Below are positions 32,129-41,757 of a stretch of DNA of 64,000 nt, in pieces; positions within the stretch are counted from its first letter, which is position 1, and every line of letters starts with the position of its first letter. A program made the position numbers and the translations under genes. Under the pieces are notes generated by a model. That model ran no database searches. It was given only the letters and a program-made list of their open reading frames with translations, and was not told the DNA's origin. Origin of the DNA: Pseudarthrobacter defluvii (GTDB taxonomy: Bacteria > Actinomycetota > Actinomycetes > Actinomycetales > Micrococcaceae); NCBI RefSeq assembly GCF_030323865.1, contig NZ_CP066362.1, forward strand, positions 2,170,001 to 2,234,000, in the 5' to 3' direction.

Positions 32129-33382
32129 ATGGGCGAACCGCAGCAGCTGCAACGCCGGCTCGGAACCTTTGATGCCACCGCCATTGGGCTTGGTTCAATG
32201 CTGGGCGCAGGCGTCTTTGTGGTGTTCGCCCCCGCCGCTGCCCTGGCCGGGAACCTGCTGGTCTTTGCCGTGGTGGTTGCGGGCGGGGTGGCCTACTGCA
32301 ACGCCGTGGCTTCCGCCGCCCTGGCCGCAAAATACCCCACCAGCGGCGGAACCTATATTTATGGCCGCCAACAACTGGGCGAATGGCCGGGCTTCCTGGC
32401 CGGCTGGGGTTTCGTGACGGGCAAGACGGCCTCCTGCGCGGCCATGGCGCTGACCTTCGGCAGTTACGTGGCTCCGGCTTTCGCCGTTCCCGTGGCCATC
32501 GCCGCCATCGTTGTCCTGACCGGCGTCAACCTGCTGGGCATCACCAGGACCGCCCTGCTGACCCGGATCCTGCTGTGCATGGTCCTGGCAACGCTGGCCT
32601 TCGTTACCGTCGCAGCAGTGCTGGGTCCGCACCCTGCGGCGGAAACGGCGGGGGCTCCGTCCGCAGGCGCCGGCGGCGTCCTGCCCGCAGCCGGACTGAT
32701 GTTCTTCGCCTTTGCCGGCTACGCCCGGATCGCCACGCTGGGCGAAGAAGTCAGGAACCCTGCCCGGGCTATCCCGCGGGCCATCATCGCAGCCCTGGCA
32801 GCAGCGTTCACCATCTACCTGGTGCTTGCCCTGCTCCTGCCCGCCCACCTCGGGGACCGGCTTGCCACCACCCGGACGCCCCTGCTGGACGCGGTGCTGG
32901 ACTCCGGACTGGCCGCGGGCGCGCCGCTGGTGCAGGCCGGAGCGGCCGCCGCATGCCTGGGCGCCCTTCTCGCACTTATCACCGGGGTGGGCAGGACAAC
33001 GTTGGCCATGGCGAGGGAACGGGATCTTCCCGGACCACTGGCAAAGGTGGGCGGCGCCCACACCGTTCCCTTCGTCGCGGAACTGGCCGTGGCCGGCGTC
33101 GTCATCCTGCTCCTGCTCACCACTGACGTGATGACCGTGGTGGGCTTTTCAAGCTTCGGCGTGCTGATGTACTACGCGATTGCGAATGCCTCCGCCTTCA
33201 CGCTCGCGGCGCATCCAGGGTACGCTCCGCGCTGGCTCAACGCTGTTGGGTTCCTGGGGTGCGTGGTGCTTGCCTTCACCCTGCCGGCCGCCGCCCTACT
33301 GACGATGGCGGCGGTCCTCGCGGCGGGGGTGGCCGGGCGCTGGCTGGTGCTGCGCTTCCGGCAGCATCAGCCCCGGCCGTAA
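32129..33382 (+). CDS. APC-superfamily amino acid permease
   Basis: Polytopic secondary transporter of the amino acid-polyamine-organocation superfamily, 417 residues with about 12 hydrophobic segments. The first helix shows the family pattern TAIGLGSMLGAGVFVVF; PTSGGTYIYGRQQLGEWPGFLAGW and FFAFAGYARIATLGEEVRNPARAIPRAI are characteristic APC features. The substrate cannot be told from sequence. The ATG at 32129 has AAAGGG about 12 bases upstream; the frame is open further upstream but crosses the aspS start region. Divergent from aspS. Confidence 0.88.
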   Translation: MGEPQQLQRRLGTFDATAIGLGSMLGAGVFVVFAPAAALAGNLLVFAVVVAGGVAYCNAVASAALAAKYPTSGGTYIYGRQQLGEWPGFLAGWGFVTGKTASCAAMALTFGSYVAPAFAVPVAIAAIVVLTGVNLLGITRTALLTRILLCMVLATLAFVTVAAVLGPHPAAETAGAPSAGAGGVLPAAGLMFFAFAGYARIATLGEEVRNPARAIPRAIIAALAAAFTIYLVLALLLPAHLGDRLATTRTPLLDAVLDSGLAAGAPLVQAGAAAACLGALLALITGVGRTTLAMARERDLPGPLAKVGGAHTVPFVAELAVAGVVILLLLTTDVMTVVGFSSFGVLMYYAIANASAFTLAAHPGYAPRWLNAVGFLGCVVLAFTLPAAALLTMAAVLAAGVAGRWLVLRFRQHQPRP

Positions 33383-33410
33383 ATACCAACCCCGGCCGTA
33401 AGCCCCCGGG

Positions 33411-34781
33411 CTACACCGAGGCCGGTGCAGGCGCGGTTGTCTCCACCTGGACGGTGAGGTCCTCCAGCGGCGGCATCCAGGTTTCGGGGGCTGCCAGTAC
33501 TTGCTCTCCGGTGCGGATGTCCTTGACCTGGTGGGTGCCGTCTTCCTCCGTGAACCACACGAAGGGGATGCCCCGGCGGTCCGCGAACTTGATCTGCTTG
33601 CCGAACTTGTCGGCCTTGGCCGCAACCTCGGTGGGGATCCCCCGGCTCCGCAGCAGGGCGGCGACGTCCTGGGCCGCTCCCCAGCTGTCGTCATGGTTCA
33701 GGGCCACCAGGACGGTGGTGGGAACCGAACGGGAAGCCTTGGCCAGGTCCTGGCTCAGGATCCGCGACACCAGGCGGGTGACGCCGATGGAGAGGCCGAC
33801 GCCGGGAAACTTGCGGTTGCCCTTGGATGCCAGGGCGTCGTAGCGGCCGCCGGAGCAGATGGAACCCAGCTGTTCGTGGCCCACCAGGACGGTTTCCACC
33901 ACGGTGCCCGTGTAGTAGTCCAGGCCCCGGGCGATGCTCAGGTCCGCCAGGACCTTGCCCGGGGCCCGCTGGACGGCCGCATCGATGACCTGCTCCAGTT
34001 CGTCCAGGCCCTCATCCAGCAGTTCGTTGCTGACGCCCAGGGCACGGACCTGGGCCACAAAAGAGGTGTCCTCGGTGCGGATGGCGGCCAGCTGGAGGGC
34101 CTTGGCGGCCTGCTCGTCCGTGGCGCCCAGCTCTGTCTTCAGCAGCTCGGCGACCTTGTCGGGGCCGATCTTTTCCAGCTTGTCGATGCTGCGCAGCACG
34201 CCTGCGGTGTCCTCAAGTCCGATGCCGCGGTAGAAGCCCTCAGCCAGCTTGCGGTTGTTGATCCGGAGGCGGAAGTCCGGGATGGGCAGGGCGCTGAGTG
34301 CCTCGGCGATGACCAGCGCGATCTCGACGTCGTAGCGGAAGGGAAGCTCGCCGTCGCCCACCACGTCGATATCAGCCTGGGTGAATTCGCGGGCCCGCCC
34401 TTCCTGGGGCCGCTCGCCGCGCCACACCTTCTGGATCTGGTAGCGGCGGAACGGGAAGGACAAATAGCCCGCGTTCTCCACGACGTACCGGGCGAACGGA
34501 ACGGTCAGGTCAAAGTGCAGGGCAAGGGCGTTGGGGTCGGCCTTTCCGCCTTTGACGGGGTTTTCGCTTTCATCCTCCTGCAGCCGGCTCAAGCCGTACA
34601 CTTCCTTGTCGATCTCCCCCTTGCGGAGCAGTTGGCCCACCGTTTCCACGGCACGGGTTTCGATCGAGCCGAAGCCGTGGAGTTCAAAAACCCTGCGCAG
34701 GGTATCGAGCACATGCAGCTCCACCAGCCGCTCCTCGGGAAGCCACTCGGGGAATCCGGACAGGGAGGCGGTGCGTGCCAT
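33411..34781 (-). CDS. hisS: Histidyl-tRNA synthetase
   Basis: Charges tRNA-His. The 456-residue class II enzyme has motif 2 region YQIQKVWRGERPQEGRAREFTQADID, the histidine-A motif SIARGLDYYTGTVVE, GGRYDALA and a C-terminal anticodon-binding domain (TTVLVALNHDD...). The frame is open upstream to 34877, but the ATG at 34781 gives the expected N terminus and has AAGGAG 10-13 bases before it. Alone on this strand; divergent from the cyclophilin gene across 231 bases. Confidence 0.95.
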   Translation of the reverse strand: MARTASLSGFPEWLPEERLVELHVLDTLRRVFELHGFGSIETRAVETVGQLLRKGEIDKEVYGLSRLQEDESENPVKGGKADPNALALHFDLTVPFARYVVENAGYLSFPFRRYQIQKVWRGERPQEGRAREFTQADIDVVGDGELPFRYDVEIALVIAEALSALPIPDFRLRINNRKLAEGFYRGIGLEDTAGVLRSIDKLEKIGPDKVAELLKTELGATDEQAAKALQLAAIRTEDTSFVAQVRALGVSNELLDEGLDELEQVIDAAVQRAPGKVLADLSIARGLDYYTGTVVETVLVGHEQLGSICSGGRYDALASKGNRKFPGVGLSIGVTRLVSRILSQDLAKASRSVPTTVLVALNHDDSWGAAQDVAALLRSRGIPTEVAAKADKFGKQIKFADRRGIPFVWFTEEDGTHQVKDIRTGEQVLAAPETWMPPLEDLTVQVETTAPAPASV

Positions 34782-34873
34782 GGGGAAGGTTCTCCTTAGG
34801 AATGGAAGGTGCGCCGGAACTGCCGGCCCCGCGCCCCTCAAAGGCGGCATGCGGCGGCAGCACAGCCAGCCAT

Positions 34874-34904
34874 GCATAAACTATGTGCGGCAGCCAGTTT
34901 ATGC
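34874..34904. promoter_or_regulatory. Perfect 9-bp inverted repeat between hisS and the cyclophilin gene
   Basis: GCATAAACT, 13 bases, AGTTTATGC. It lies 93 bases upstream of hisS and 108 bases upstream of the cyclophilin start, in an AT-richer patch of a 231-base divergent intergenic region. Looks like a transcription-factor operator (dyad of two half-sites spaced two helical turns) or a hairpin in the hisS leader. The rest of 34782-35012 shows only the cyclophilin ribosome-binding site. Confidence 0.6.
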
Positions 34905-35012
34905 GTCATCCGTGTGCATCTCTAATGCAGCGGACCCGCGAAGCCTGGCCCCTGACACCTGCGCCCTGCGGCCAACCGCCGGGCACCAGCAGCCCGACGA
35001 TGAGGAGGACCC

Positions 35013-35831
35013 TTGGCGGCCAGTTCACGCAGTGCCCGCGAAGCGAAACGGCGCATCCAGCAGATGGAAGCCAAGCGTGAGCTCCGGCGCGGCCAGGAAA
35101 AGCGGCGGAAGCGCGACAACCTCGTCGCCGCCGGTGCGGGAGCCGCCGCCGTGGTGCTCGCCGTCGTCCTTCAACTGACCGCTTTCGCCGGCAACCCCAC
35201 GGAGGACGAATACGCTGCGGCGCAGGCGGGGCTGGCGGAACCGTCCGCTTCAGCGAGCTCCTCCCCCACGCCGTCCGCGCCGGCGACCAACGGGCCGAAC
35301 ATCCCCGCTGCAGACACGGCGGCCGGCAAGACGTTTTCCGGCCAACTGCTGCTGAACGGCAGCCCGCTGGGCGTGGAAGTGGACGGGACCAAGGCCCCGC
35401 AGGCGGCCGCCGTCTTCAAGTCCCTCAGCGACGAAGGCTACTTCAACGGCAAGACGTGCCACCGGCTGACCACTGCAGATAAGTTCGGCGTCCTGCAGTG
35501 CGGCTCCCCCAAGGGAGACGGGCAGGGCGACCCGAACTACACGTGGGGCCCGCTGGAGAACACCCCGGCGGACAACACCTACCCTGCCGGCACCATCGCA
35601 GTGGCCCGTACGGGCAACAACGCGTACGGCAACGGGACGCAGTTCTTCATTGTCTACAAGGACACTGTCATCCCCGCTGACGCCGCCGGCGGCTACACCG
35701 TCGTAGGAAAGGTGACCTCCGGCCTCGACGTCGTGTCCGCCATTGCAGCCGCAGGAATCACGCCAGGAGCCAGCGACACGGACGGCGCACCAAAACAACC
35801 AGTCACGATAGACTCGTTTTCTCTGAAGTAG
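35013..35831 (+). CDS. Membrane-anchored cyclophilin-type peptidyl-prolyl isomerase
   Basis: A 272-residue protein with a basic, helical N terminus (about residues 1-36), one transmembrane segment (about 38-57), a Ser/Pro/Ala linker and a C-terminal extracytoplasmic cyclophilin domain (FSGQLLLNGSPLGVEVDG...YFNGKTCHRL...NAYGNGTQFFIVYKD...GYTVVGKVTSGLDVV). GTQFFI and the F/H positions support isomerase activity, though HRLTTADKF is less canonical than the usual HRVI. The start is a TTG with AGGAGG (35003-35008) 4 bases upstream. Probably helps fold exported proteins. Confidence 0.88.
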   Translation: MAASSRSAREAKRRIQQMEAKRELRRGQEKRRKRDNLVAAGAGAAAVVLAVVLQLTAFAGNPTEDEYAAAQAGLAEPSASASSSPTPSAPATNGPNIPAADTAAGKTFSGQLLLNGSPLGVEVDGTKAPQAAAVFKSLSDEGYFNGKTCHRLTTADKFGVLQCGSPKGDGQGDPNYTWGPLENTPADNTYPAGTIAVARTGNNAYGNGTQFFIVYKDTVIPADAAGGYTVVGKVTSGLDVVSAIAAAGITPGASDTDGAPKQPVTIDSFSLK

Positions 35832-35897
35832 GAAGCCGGGCCGGACTGGCCACGGTGAGTACGTGAGTATTTCCCTCCAAGCGAAAGACTTTTAGCG

Positions 35898-37409
35898 GTG
35901 ACAGACAGTCAGAAATCCGACGAAACAGCAACAGACCTGACCGAAACGGCGGCTCCCGCCACCGGCGAGGGTACCGGTCCTGATGCGAATGCCGAGCAGT
36001 CAACTGCCGCGCCCGAGGCTCCCGCAGCGCCCCCGGCACCTGCGCCAGCTCCCGGCCCCCGGCCGTCTGCCCCGTCCCCAGCCGCTTTCGCCTCCAGGCC
36101 CAAGCCTGCAGCCGCCGCGCCCGCAGCCGCTCCGGCTCCCGCCGCCCCCAGCACCTCCGTCGCCGAGGCGTCCAAATGGGGCCGGGTGGAGGGAGACGGC
36201 CACGTCTACCTGAAGATTGACGACGGCGAGCACCCGGTGGGCCAGTACCCCGGCGTCAGCGACGACGAAGCACTGCTTTACTTCGCGCGGAAGTATGACG
36301 ACGTCGTGGCCCAGATCGTGCTGCTGGAACAGCGGGTCAGCTCCAAGGCCCCCAGCACCGACATGCAGAAGACCGTGACGCACCTGCGTGAGCAGCTTGC
36401 CGAGCGGAACATGGTGGGTGATCTCCGGTCTGCCGAGGCGCGACTGGATAAGCTGTCCGGCCAGATCACGGAGCTGGAAAAGGCAGAAAAGGCCGAGCAC
36501 GACGCCGTGCGGGCCTCCGAGCTGGCAGCGCGTGAAGCCATTGTTGCCGAGGCGGAGCAGATTTCCGGCCAGGATCCCGCTCAGACCCAGTGGAAGACTT
36601 CCAGCGCCCGGATGAACGAGCTTTTCGAGAACTGGAAGGCAGCCCAGAAGAGCGGCGTGCGTCTAGGCCGCAGCAACGAAGACGCCCTTTGGAAGCGCTT
36701 CCGTGCTGCCCGGACGGTTTTCGACCGCCACCGCAGGGCATACTTCTCCCAGTTGGACAGCAACAACTCGGCAGCTAAGGCAGCCAAGGAAAAGCTGATC
36801 GCCGAAGCCGAAGCCCTGTCCTCGTCCACGGACTGGGGCTTCGCCGCCGGCGAATACCGCCGGCTGATGGACCAGTGGAAGGCATCGCCCCGGGCCAGCC
36901 GCAAGGACGACGACGCGCTGTGGGCACGCTTCCGCGCCGCGCAGGACGTCTTCTTCACGTCGCGCCAGGCTGCCAACGACGAGATCGACCAGGAGTACGC
37001 GGCAAACCTCACCGTGAAGGAAGCACTGTTGGCCGAAGCCAACACGATCCTCCCCGTGAGGGACCTCTCTGCAGCCAAGAAGGCCCTGCAGTCCATCCGT
37101 GACCGCTGGGAAGAAGCCGGCAAGGTGCCGCGGGCGGACATGGGCCGGATTGAGGCCGGACTGCGGAAGGTGGAGGACGCAGTGCGCCACGCCGAGGAAG
37201 AGCAGTGGCAGCGGTCCAACCCGGAGCGCAAGGCCCGCACCAACAGTGCACTGTCGCAGCTGGAGTCCGCCATCGCCGGGCTCCAGGAAGACCTCGCACA
37301 GGCGGAGAAGAGCGGCGACCAGCGCAAGATCAAGGCTGCCCAGGAAGCCCTCGAAGCCCGCCAGGCCTGGCTCGACCAGATCCAGCGTTCCGCCAGCGAG
37401 CTTTCCTGA
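35898..37409 (+). CDS. DUF349 domain-containing coiled-coil protein
   Basis: A 503-residue protein. Residues 25-90 are low-complexity Pro/Ala. A small folded unit follows (WGRVEGDGHVYLKIDDGEHPVGQYPG), then an alpha-helical coiled-coil region (about 130-200), and then at least three DUF349 repeats, recognisable as W-x(n)-LWxRFRAAxxxFxxxR units around residues 255, 330 and 405. A C-terminal coiled coil ends it. GTG start. In Actinobacteria this gene usually lies next to relA; function is unproven. Upstream of it is the cyclophilin gene, 66 bases away. Confidence 0.87.
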   Translation: MTDSQKSDETATDLTETAAPATGEGTGPDANAEQSTAAPEAPAAPPAPAPAPGPRPSAPSPAAFASRPKPAAAAPAAAPAPAAPSTSVAEASKWGRVEGDGHVYLKIDDGEHPVGQYPGVSDDEALLYFARKYDDVVAQIVLLEQRVSSKAPSTDMQKTVTHLREQLAERNMVGDLRSAEARLDKLSGQITELEKAEKAEHDAVRASELAAREAIVAEAEQISGQDPAQTQWKTSSARMNELFENWKAAQKSGVRLGRSNEDALWKRFRAARTVFDRHRRAYFSQLDSNNSAAKAAKEKLIAEAEALSSSTDWGFAAGEYRRLMDQWKASPRASRKDDDALWARFRAAQDVFFTSRQAANDEIDQEYAANLTVKEALLAEANTILPVRDLSAAKKALQSIRDRWEEAGKVPRADMGRIEAGLRKVEDAVRHAEEEQWQRSNPERKARTNSALSQLESAIAGLQEDLAQAEKSGDQRKIKAAQEALEARQAWLDQIQRSASELS

Positions 37410-37507
37410 ACAACCCGTTGAGCTGACGGGCCCAGGCCCCGTACCGGTTATCCACATAACCCGGGCGGGGCCTGTGCCGTCTAAGGGCGTCCGGGCAGGA
37501 TGGGGCT

Positions 37508-38281
37508 ATGGCCTCTCCTCCAACTCCATCCGCAGCCGGCACGGGCAGGGAAGCCCGCACCCATGCTTCCCGTACGGGATGCCAGGAAAACGCGGCGGAA
37601 GCCGGTGCAGCGCAGCGCTTTCCGGAACTGTACGCTCCCGGAGGCCCCTTCGCCGGTCCGGAACTGCAGTCCCTCGCAGCAGACGGCCTGCTGGCCCGCT
37701 TCCATCAGCACGGCTACACGCTCCCCGGCATTCCTGCGTCCCCACAGCTGCGCGCACGGGCAGCGGCAGGCGCTGTACCGGCGGCAATCCGGCAGCGCGT
37801 TGTTGCCGGGCGGATGACGGCCGCGTGGATCTACGGCTGCGCAGCGGAGCCTGACCGCCTGGCCCTGCTGGTGGACGCCAAGAGGAGGGTATCCAGCCTG
37901 CGGGGCACACGCGGGTGTACGTTGCACGAAGTGAAGCTGGGGCCGTTCGATGTGATCAGCCTGGGCGGGCTGATGGTGTCCAGCCCCTTGCGGACCGCCC
38001 TTGATATCGCCCTCCACGTGGAGCCGGAGCGCGCCGTGCCGGCCCTCGCCGGGCTGCTTGCACGGCCTCAGCAGGACGTCAAACTGCGACTCCTGGTCCG
38101 CGCCATCGAGGCAACACCCCGGGTTCCACACAAGCGGGCTGCCCTGGAAAAGCTGGCTTTGCTAGCTCCGGCGTTTGTTCCCCGTGGTGCGGTAGACGTC
38201 GAAGACCCCGTCGATCCGCCGGACGGCGCTCAGCACGTGGCTGAGGTACTTCGGGTCGCCCATCTCGAAAGCGAACTTTGA
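37508..38281 (+). CDS. AbiEi-antitoxin-like hypothetical protein overlapping relA
   Basis: A 257-residue protein. The middle (residues 95-200: [10 protein letters not shown]...[22 protein letters not shown]...[33 protein letters not shown]) resembles the C-terminal half of type IV AbiEi-family antitoxins found near relA in Arthrobacter; no AbiEii toxin gene is next to it, so a working toxin-antitoxin role is doubtful. The last 40 residues are read antisense to the end of relA (120-base convergent overlap), so the native C terminus may have been extended. The family call is from pattern recognition only. Confidence 0.6.
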   Translation: MASPPTPSAAGTGREARTHASRTGCQENAAEAGAAQRFPELYAPGGPFAGPELQSLAADGLLARFHQHGYTLPGIPASPQLRARAAAGAVPAAIRQRVVAGRMTAAWIYGCAAEPDRLALLVDAKRRVSSLRGTRGCTLHEVKLGPFDVISLGGLMVSSPLRTALDIALHVEPERAVPALAGLLARPQQDVKLRLLVRAIEATPRVPHKRAALEKLALLAPAFVPRGAVDVEDPVDPPDGAQHVAEVLRVAHLESEL

Positions 38282-40570
38282 GATCGCCACCCGGTCCGTG
38301 GAGGTATGGACGCTGGCAGCAAGGATGTTGACGTGGTTGTCCGAGAGAACCCGGGTCACGTCGGAGAGCAGGGATTTGCGGTCCAGGGCCTCCACCTGGA
38401 TCTCGACCAGGAAGACGCTGGACTGCGTCGGCGCCCAGTCCACGTCCACGATCCGGTCTGGCTGGTCCTTCAGGTCCGAAATGTTCGTGCAGTCCGTCCG
38501 GTGTACGGAGACACCGGAGCCCCGGGTCACGAAGCCAAGGATCGGGTCCGGCGGAACGGGTGTGCAGCAGCGGGCCAGCTTGACCCAAACGTCGCCTACG
38601 CCACGGACCACTACGCCGGAGTCGGAGAAGCGGGCCTTGGTGACCTGGGTGGGGATGCTGACCTCTTCGACGTCATCATCGGCACTCTCATTGCCTCCGA
38701 GGCTTTCAATGAGCTTCTCCATGACCGACTGCGCGGATGTGTGGCCGTCGCCCACCCCGGCGTAGAGACCTGAGATGTCGGCGTACTTGAACTCCTCCGC
38801 CACGGCAGCCAGGGCCTCGTGCGTCATCAGCCGCTGCAGCGGAAGGTTCTGCTTCCGCATGGCGCGGGTCAGCAGCTCCTTGCCGCGGTCGATCGCCTCT
38901 TCGCGGCGTTCCTTGCTGAACCACTGCCGGATCTTGTTCCTGGCGCGGGCGCTCTTGACGAAGTGCTGCCAGTCCTGGCTGGGCCCGGCGCCTTCCGCCT
39001 TGGAGGTGAAGATCTCCACCCAGTCGCCATGGTTCAACTCGCTGTTGAGTGGGACCAGCTTGCCGTTGACCCTGGCGCCGATGGTGCGGTGGCCTACTTC
39101 CGTGTGCACGGCGTAGGCGAAGTCCACCGGCGTCGAACCCGCCGGAAGGGCCATGACTTCGCCCTTGGGGGTGAAGACGAAAACTTCGCGGGCGTTGATT
39201 TCGAACCGCAGCGAGTCCAGGAACTCCCCGGGATCCGACGTCTCCTGCTGCCAGTCCACCAGGGACCGTAGCCACCCCATGTCACCATCGCGGGGGCTCC
39301 CCGGACCGACGGCGGTGCGGTTGGGCTGGTCCTTGTACTTCCAGTGCGCGGCCACACCGTATTCGGCCCGGCGGTGCATTTCGTGCGTGCGGATCTGGAT
39401 TTCCACCGGCTTTCCACCCGGGCCGATGACGGTGGTGTGCAGGGACTGGTACATGTTGAACTTCGGCATCGCGATGTAGTCCTTGAACCTGCCGGGCAGC
39501 GGGTTCCAGCGCGAGTGCATGATGCCCAGGGCGGCGTAGCAGTCCCGGACGGAGTCCACCAGGACACGGACGCCCATGAGGTCGTTGATGTCGTCGAAGT
39601 CCTTGTCGCGGACAATCATCTTTTGGTAGATGGAGTAGTAGTGCTTGGGCCGGCCAGTAATGGTGGCCTTGATCTTGGCGCCGCGCAGGTCCTCTGTGAT
39701 CTGGTCGCGGATGACGCCCAGGCTCTTTTCCCGCTCCGGGGTCCGGTCCCCCACCATCCGGACGATCTCCTCATACACCTTGGGATAGAGGGCCGCGAAG
39801 GACAGGTCCTCGAGTTCCCACTTGATGGTGTTCATGCCCAGGCGGTGGGCCAGGGGCGCGAAGATCTCCAGGGTTTCCCGGGCCTTGCGTGCCGAGGACT
39901 CGGCCGAAACGAAACGCCAGGTGCGGGCGTTATGCAGCCGGTCCGCCAGTTTGATCATCAGGACGCGGATGTCCTTGGCCATGGCCACGACCATTTTGCG
40001 GACGGTCTCCGACTGGGCAGCCTCGCCGAAGCTGACCTTATCCAGCTTGGTCACGCCGTCCACCAGCATGGCCACTTCGGGCCCGAAGTCCCGTTTCAGA
40101 TCAGCAAGTGTGTACGGCGTGTCTTCCACGGTGTCGTGCAGCAGCGCCGCAGCCAGCGTGGTGCCGCTGAGGCCCAGTTCAGCAAGGATGGTGGCCACGG
40201 CCACCGGGTGCGTGATGTACGGATCCCCGCTCTTGCGCTTCTGCCCGCGGTGGCTGCGTTCGGCCACGTCAAAGGCGCGCTGGATAAGGTCGAAGTCCTC
40301 TTTGGGATTGTTGGCCCGGACTGTACGGAGCAGCGGCTCAAGGATGGGAGAGTAAGTGGCGGTGCCGCGGCCGGTCAGGCGGGCGAGGCGGGAGCGGGTG
40401 CGCTCACGGCGGCCGGGGAACGTGGCGCGGGATCCTGAGTTGTCAACAGGAACCAGGGAACCAGGGCGCGCCGGCGTTGCCGCACCGGCTTGTACACCGG
40501 CAGGATTCTTTTCTTCCTGTGCCGTTGGCGCCGACGCCGAACGTTCTTCCAATGAAGCACCCCTCACCAC
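38162..40570 (-). CDS. relA: Bifunctional (p)ppGpp synthetase/hydrolase (RelA/SpoT type, Rel)
   Basis: Makes and degrades the alarmone (p)ppGpp in the stringent response. The 802-residue long-form Rel has an HD hydrolase domain (LLHDTVEDT, residues about 143-151), a synthetase domain ([18 protein letters not shown]... about 297-408) with the RDKD loop (about 321-324) typical of bifunctional enzymes, TGS (about 461-520), a zinc-finger region with conserved cysteines ([12 protein letters not shown]) and a C-terminal ACT domain. The 5' end is uncertain: GTG 40570 (used), or TTG 40552, which has GAGGGG 8 bases upstream. Extra disordered 60 residues at the N terminus. Confidence 0.96.
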   Translation of the reverse strand: MVRGASLEERSASAPTAQEEKNPAGVQAGAATPARPGSLVPVDNSGSRATFPGRRERTRSRLARLTGRGTATYSPILEPLLRTVRANNPKEDFDLIQRAFDVAERSHRGQKRKSGDPYITHPVAVATILAELGLSGTTLAAALLHDTVEDTPYTLADLKRDFGPEVAMLVDGVTKLDKVSFGEAAQSETVRKMVVAMAKDIRVLMIKLADRLHNARTWRFVSAESSARKARETLEIFAPLAHRLGMNTIKWELEDLSFAALYPKVYEEIVRMVGDRTPEREKSLGVIRDQITEDLRGAKIKATITGRPKHYYSIYQKMIVRDKDFDDINDLMGVRVLVDSVRDCYAALGIMHSRWNPLPGRFKDYIAMPKFNMYQSLHTTVIGPGGKPVEIQIRTHEMHRRAEYGVAAHWKYKDQPNRTAVGPGSPRDGDMGWLRSLVDWQQETSDPGEFLDSLRFEINAREVFVFTPKGEVMALPAGSTPVDFAYAVHTEVGHRTIGARVNGKLVPLNSELNHGDWVEIFTSKAEGAGPSQDWQHFVKSARARNKIRQWFSKERREEAIDRGKELLTRAMRKQNLPLQRLMTHEALAAVAEEFKYADISGLYAGVGDGHTSAQSVMEKLIESLGGNESADDDVEEVSIPTQVTKARFSDSGVVVRGVGDVWVKLARCCTPVPPDPILGFVTRGSGVSVHRTDCTNISDLKDQPDRIVDVDWAPTQSSVFLVEIQVEALDRKSLLSDVTRVLSDNHVNILAASVHTSTDRVAISKFAFEMGDPKYLSHVLSAVRRIDGVFDVYRTTGNKRRS

Positions 40571-40630
40571 GTTTTAATTACCCCAGTCTATTCCTCCGGG
40601 CGGCGACTTTTATAACCGGGACAGAATAGT

Positions 40631-40671
40631 CAAGGGCCGGGCGACGCATGGTCTGCGTCACCCGGCCCTTG
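40631..40671 (-). terminator. Hairpin terminator after secF
   Basis: CAAGGGCCGGG / CCCGGCCCTTG (11 bp) continues after one mismatch into GACGCA / TGCGTC with a 5-base loop. The run after it on the minus strand is only weakly T-rich (ACTATTCTG). It sits between the secF stop and the relA start, so it most likely ends the yajC-secD-secF operon. Confidence 0.7.
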
Positions 40672-40689
40672 ATGGCTTTACAACTGCCT

Positions 40690-40749
40690 GCGGTTGCCCG
40701 TCAGGCCTCGCGGTTGCCCGTCAGGCTTCGCGGTTGCCGGTCAGGCTTT
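40690..40749. repeat. Three tandem 20-bp repeats across the secF stop codon
   Basis: Units at 40690-40709, 40710-40729 and 40730-40749, each GCGGTTGCC(C/G)GTCAGGC(C/T)T(C/T), differ at one to three positions. On the minus strand each unit contains GCC-TGA, the last codon and stop of secF; the first copy in gene direction is the real stop. The two downstream copies look like replication-slippage duplications of the gene end. Confidence 0.85.
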
Positions 40750-41757
40750 CGCCGGTGCTGCCGGAGCTGACCGCTCCGCTGCCCCGGCACGGCGCTGCTC
40801 GACGCGCCGTGCCTGCTTGACCAGGTCCGGTTCGCCCTGGCGGAGCCAGGCGTACATCGGTGCGGCCACGAAGATGGTCGCCGCCGTGCCGATCAGGATC
40901 CCGACGAACAGTGCCAGGGACAGGTCGCGCAGGGTTCCCGCGCCCAGGAGTCCGGCACCGATGAACAGGATGGCTCCCACGGGGAGGATAGCCACCATCA
41001 TGGTGTTGATGGACCGCACCAGCGTCTGGTTGACGGCCAAATTGACCTCCTCGGCGAAGGTCCGGCGCGTGGACGCGTCGATGCCGGAGGTGTTCTCGCG
41101 GATCTTGTCGAAGACCACCACCGTGTCGTACAGCGAGTAGCTGAGGACGGTCAGGAATCCGATGATCGCCGACGGGGTCACTTCGAAATCACTCAGGGCA
41201 TAAACCCCGGCCGTGATGAACATCGTCACCGCCATGCCGGCAAGCGCCGACAGCGACATCTTCCAAGTGCGGAAGTACAGGGCCATGAGGAGGGCCGCCA
41301 GCAGCACGAACACCACCAGGCCGATCAACGCCTGCTTTGTCACGTCAGCGCCCCACGTGGGTCCGACAAATGTGGAGGTCACCTCATTGTCTGTAACGCC
41401 GTAGGCGCTGGTGAGGCCCTGCTTGATCTTGAGGGTCTCGTCGTCGGTCAGTTTGTCCGTCTGGATGCGCATGGTGTTGCCGGCCACGTTCGCCACGCGC
41501 GGAACACTGCCGGACACAACGTCGGTGACGGCTTTCTCGCCGATGGTGGCATCCGTGGTTTTGACGTTGGAGACCGTGAATTCAGAGCCGCCACGGAATT
41601 CGATACCGAGGTTGAAGCCGCCCTTGGCCACCGGAATGATGATGGACAGCGCCACGCCCACCGCGGCGATGATGAACCAGATCTTCTTGGCGCCGACGAA
41701 GTCGTAGGAACGCTTGCCCGAGTAAAGCTCGTTGCCGAAAGTAGCGAAGCCTGACAT
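40741..41757 (-). CDS. secF: Protein translocase subunit SecF
   Basis: RND-type partner of SecD that uses the proton gradient to pull proteins out of the Sec channel. The 338-residue protein has an N-terminal transmembrane helix, a periplasmic P-type domain (GIEFRGGSEFTVS), and five more membrane segments with the SecF signature SYSLYDTVVVFDKIREN and VNQTLVRSINT. The C-terminal 30 residues are soluble and Ala/Arg-rich. The start shares a base with the secD stop. The stop codon lies in a tandem repeat. Confidence 0.96.
   Translation of the reverse strand: MSGFATFGNELYSGKRSYDFVGAKKIWFIIAAVGVALSIIIPVAKGGFNLGIEFRGGSEFTVSNVKTTDATIGEKAVTDVVSGSVPRVANVAGNTMRIQTDKLTDDETLKIKQGLTSAYGVTDNEVTSTFVGPTWGADVTKQALIGLVVFVLLAALLMALYFRTWKMSLSALAGMAVTMFITAGVYALSDFEVTPSAIIGFLTVLSYSLYDTVVVFDKIRENTSGIDASTRRTFAEEVNLAVNQTLVRSINTMMVAILPVGAILFIGAGLLGAGTLRDLSLALFVGILIGTAATIFVAAPMYAWLRQGEPDLVKQARRVEQRRAGAAERSAPAAPAKA

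Noticed and set aside
37508..38281. Complete type IV toxin-antitoxin system
   Set aside because: Only an AbiEi-like antitoxin resemblance is visible; neighbours are a DUF349 protein and relA, with no AbiEii nucleotidyltransferase toxin.
40690..40749. CRISPR array
   Set aside because: The 20-bp units are directly adjacent with no spacers and derive from the end of secF; no cas genes are present.
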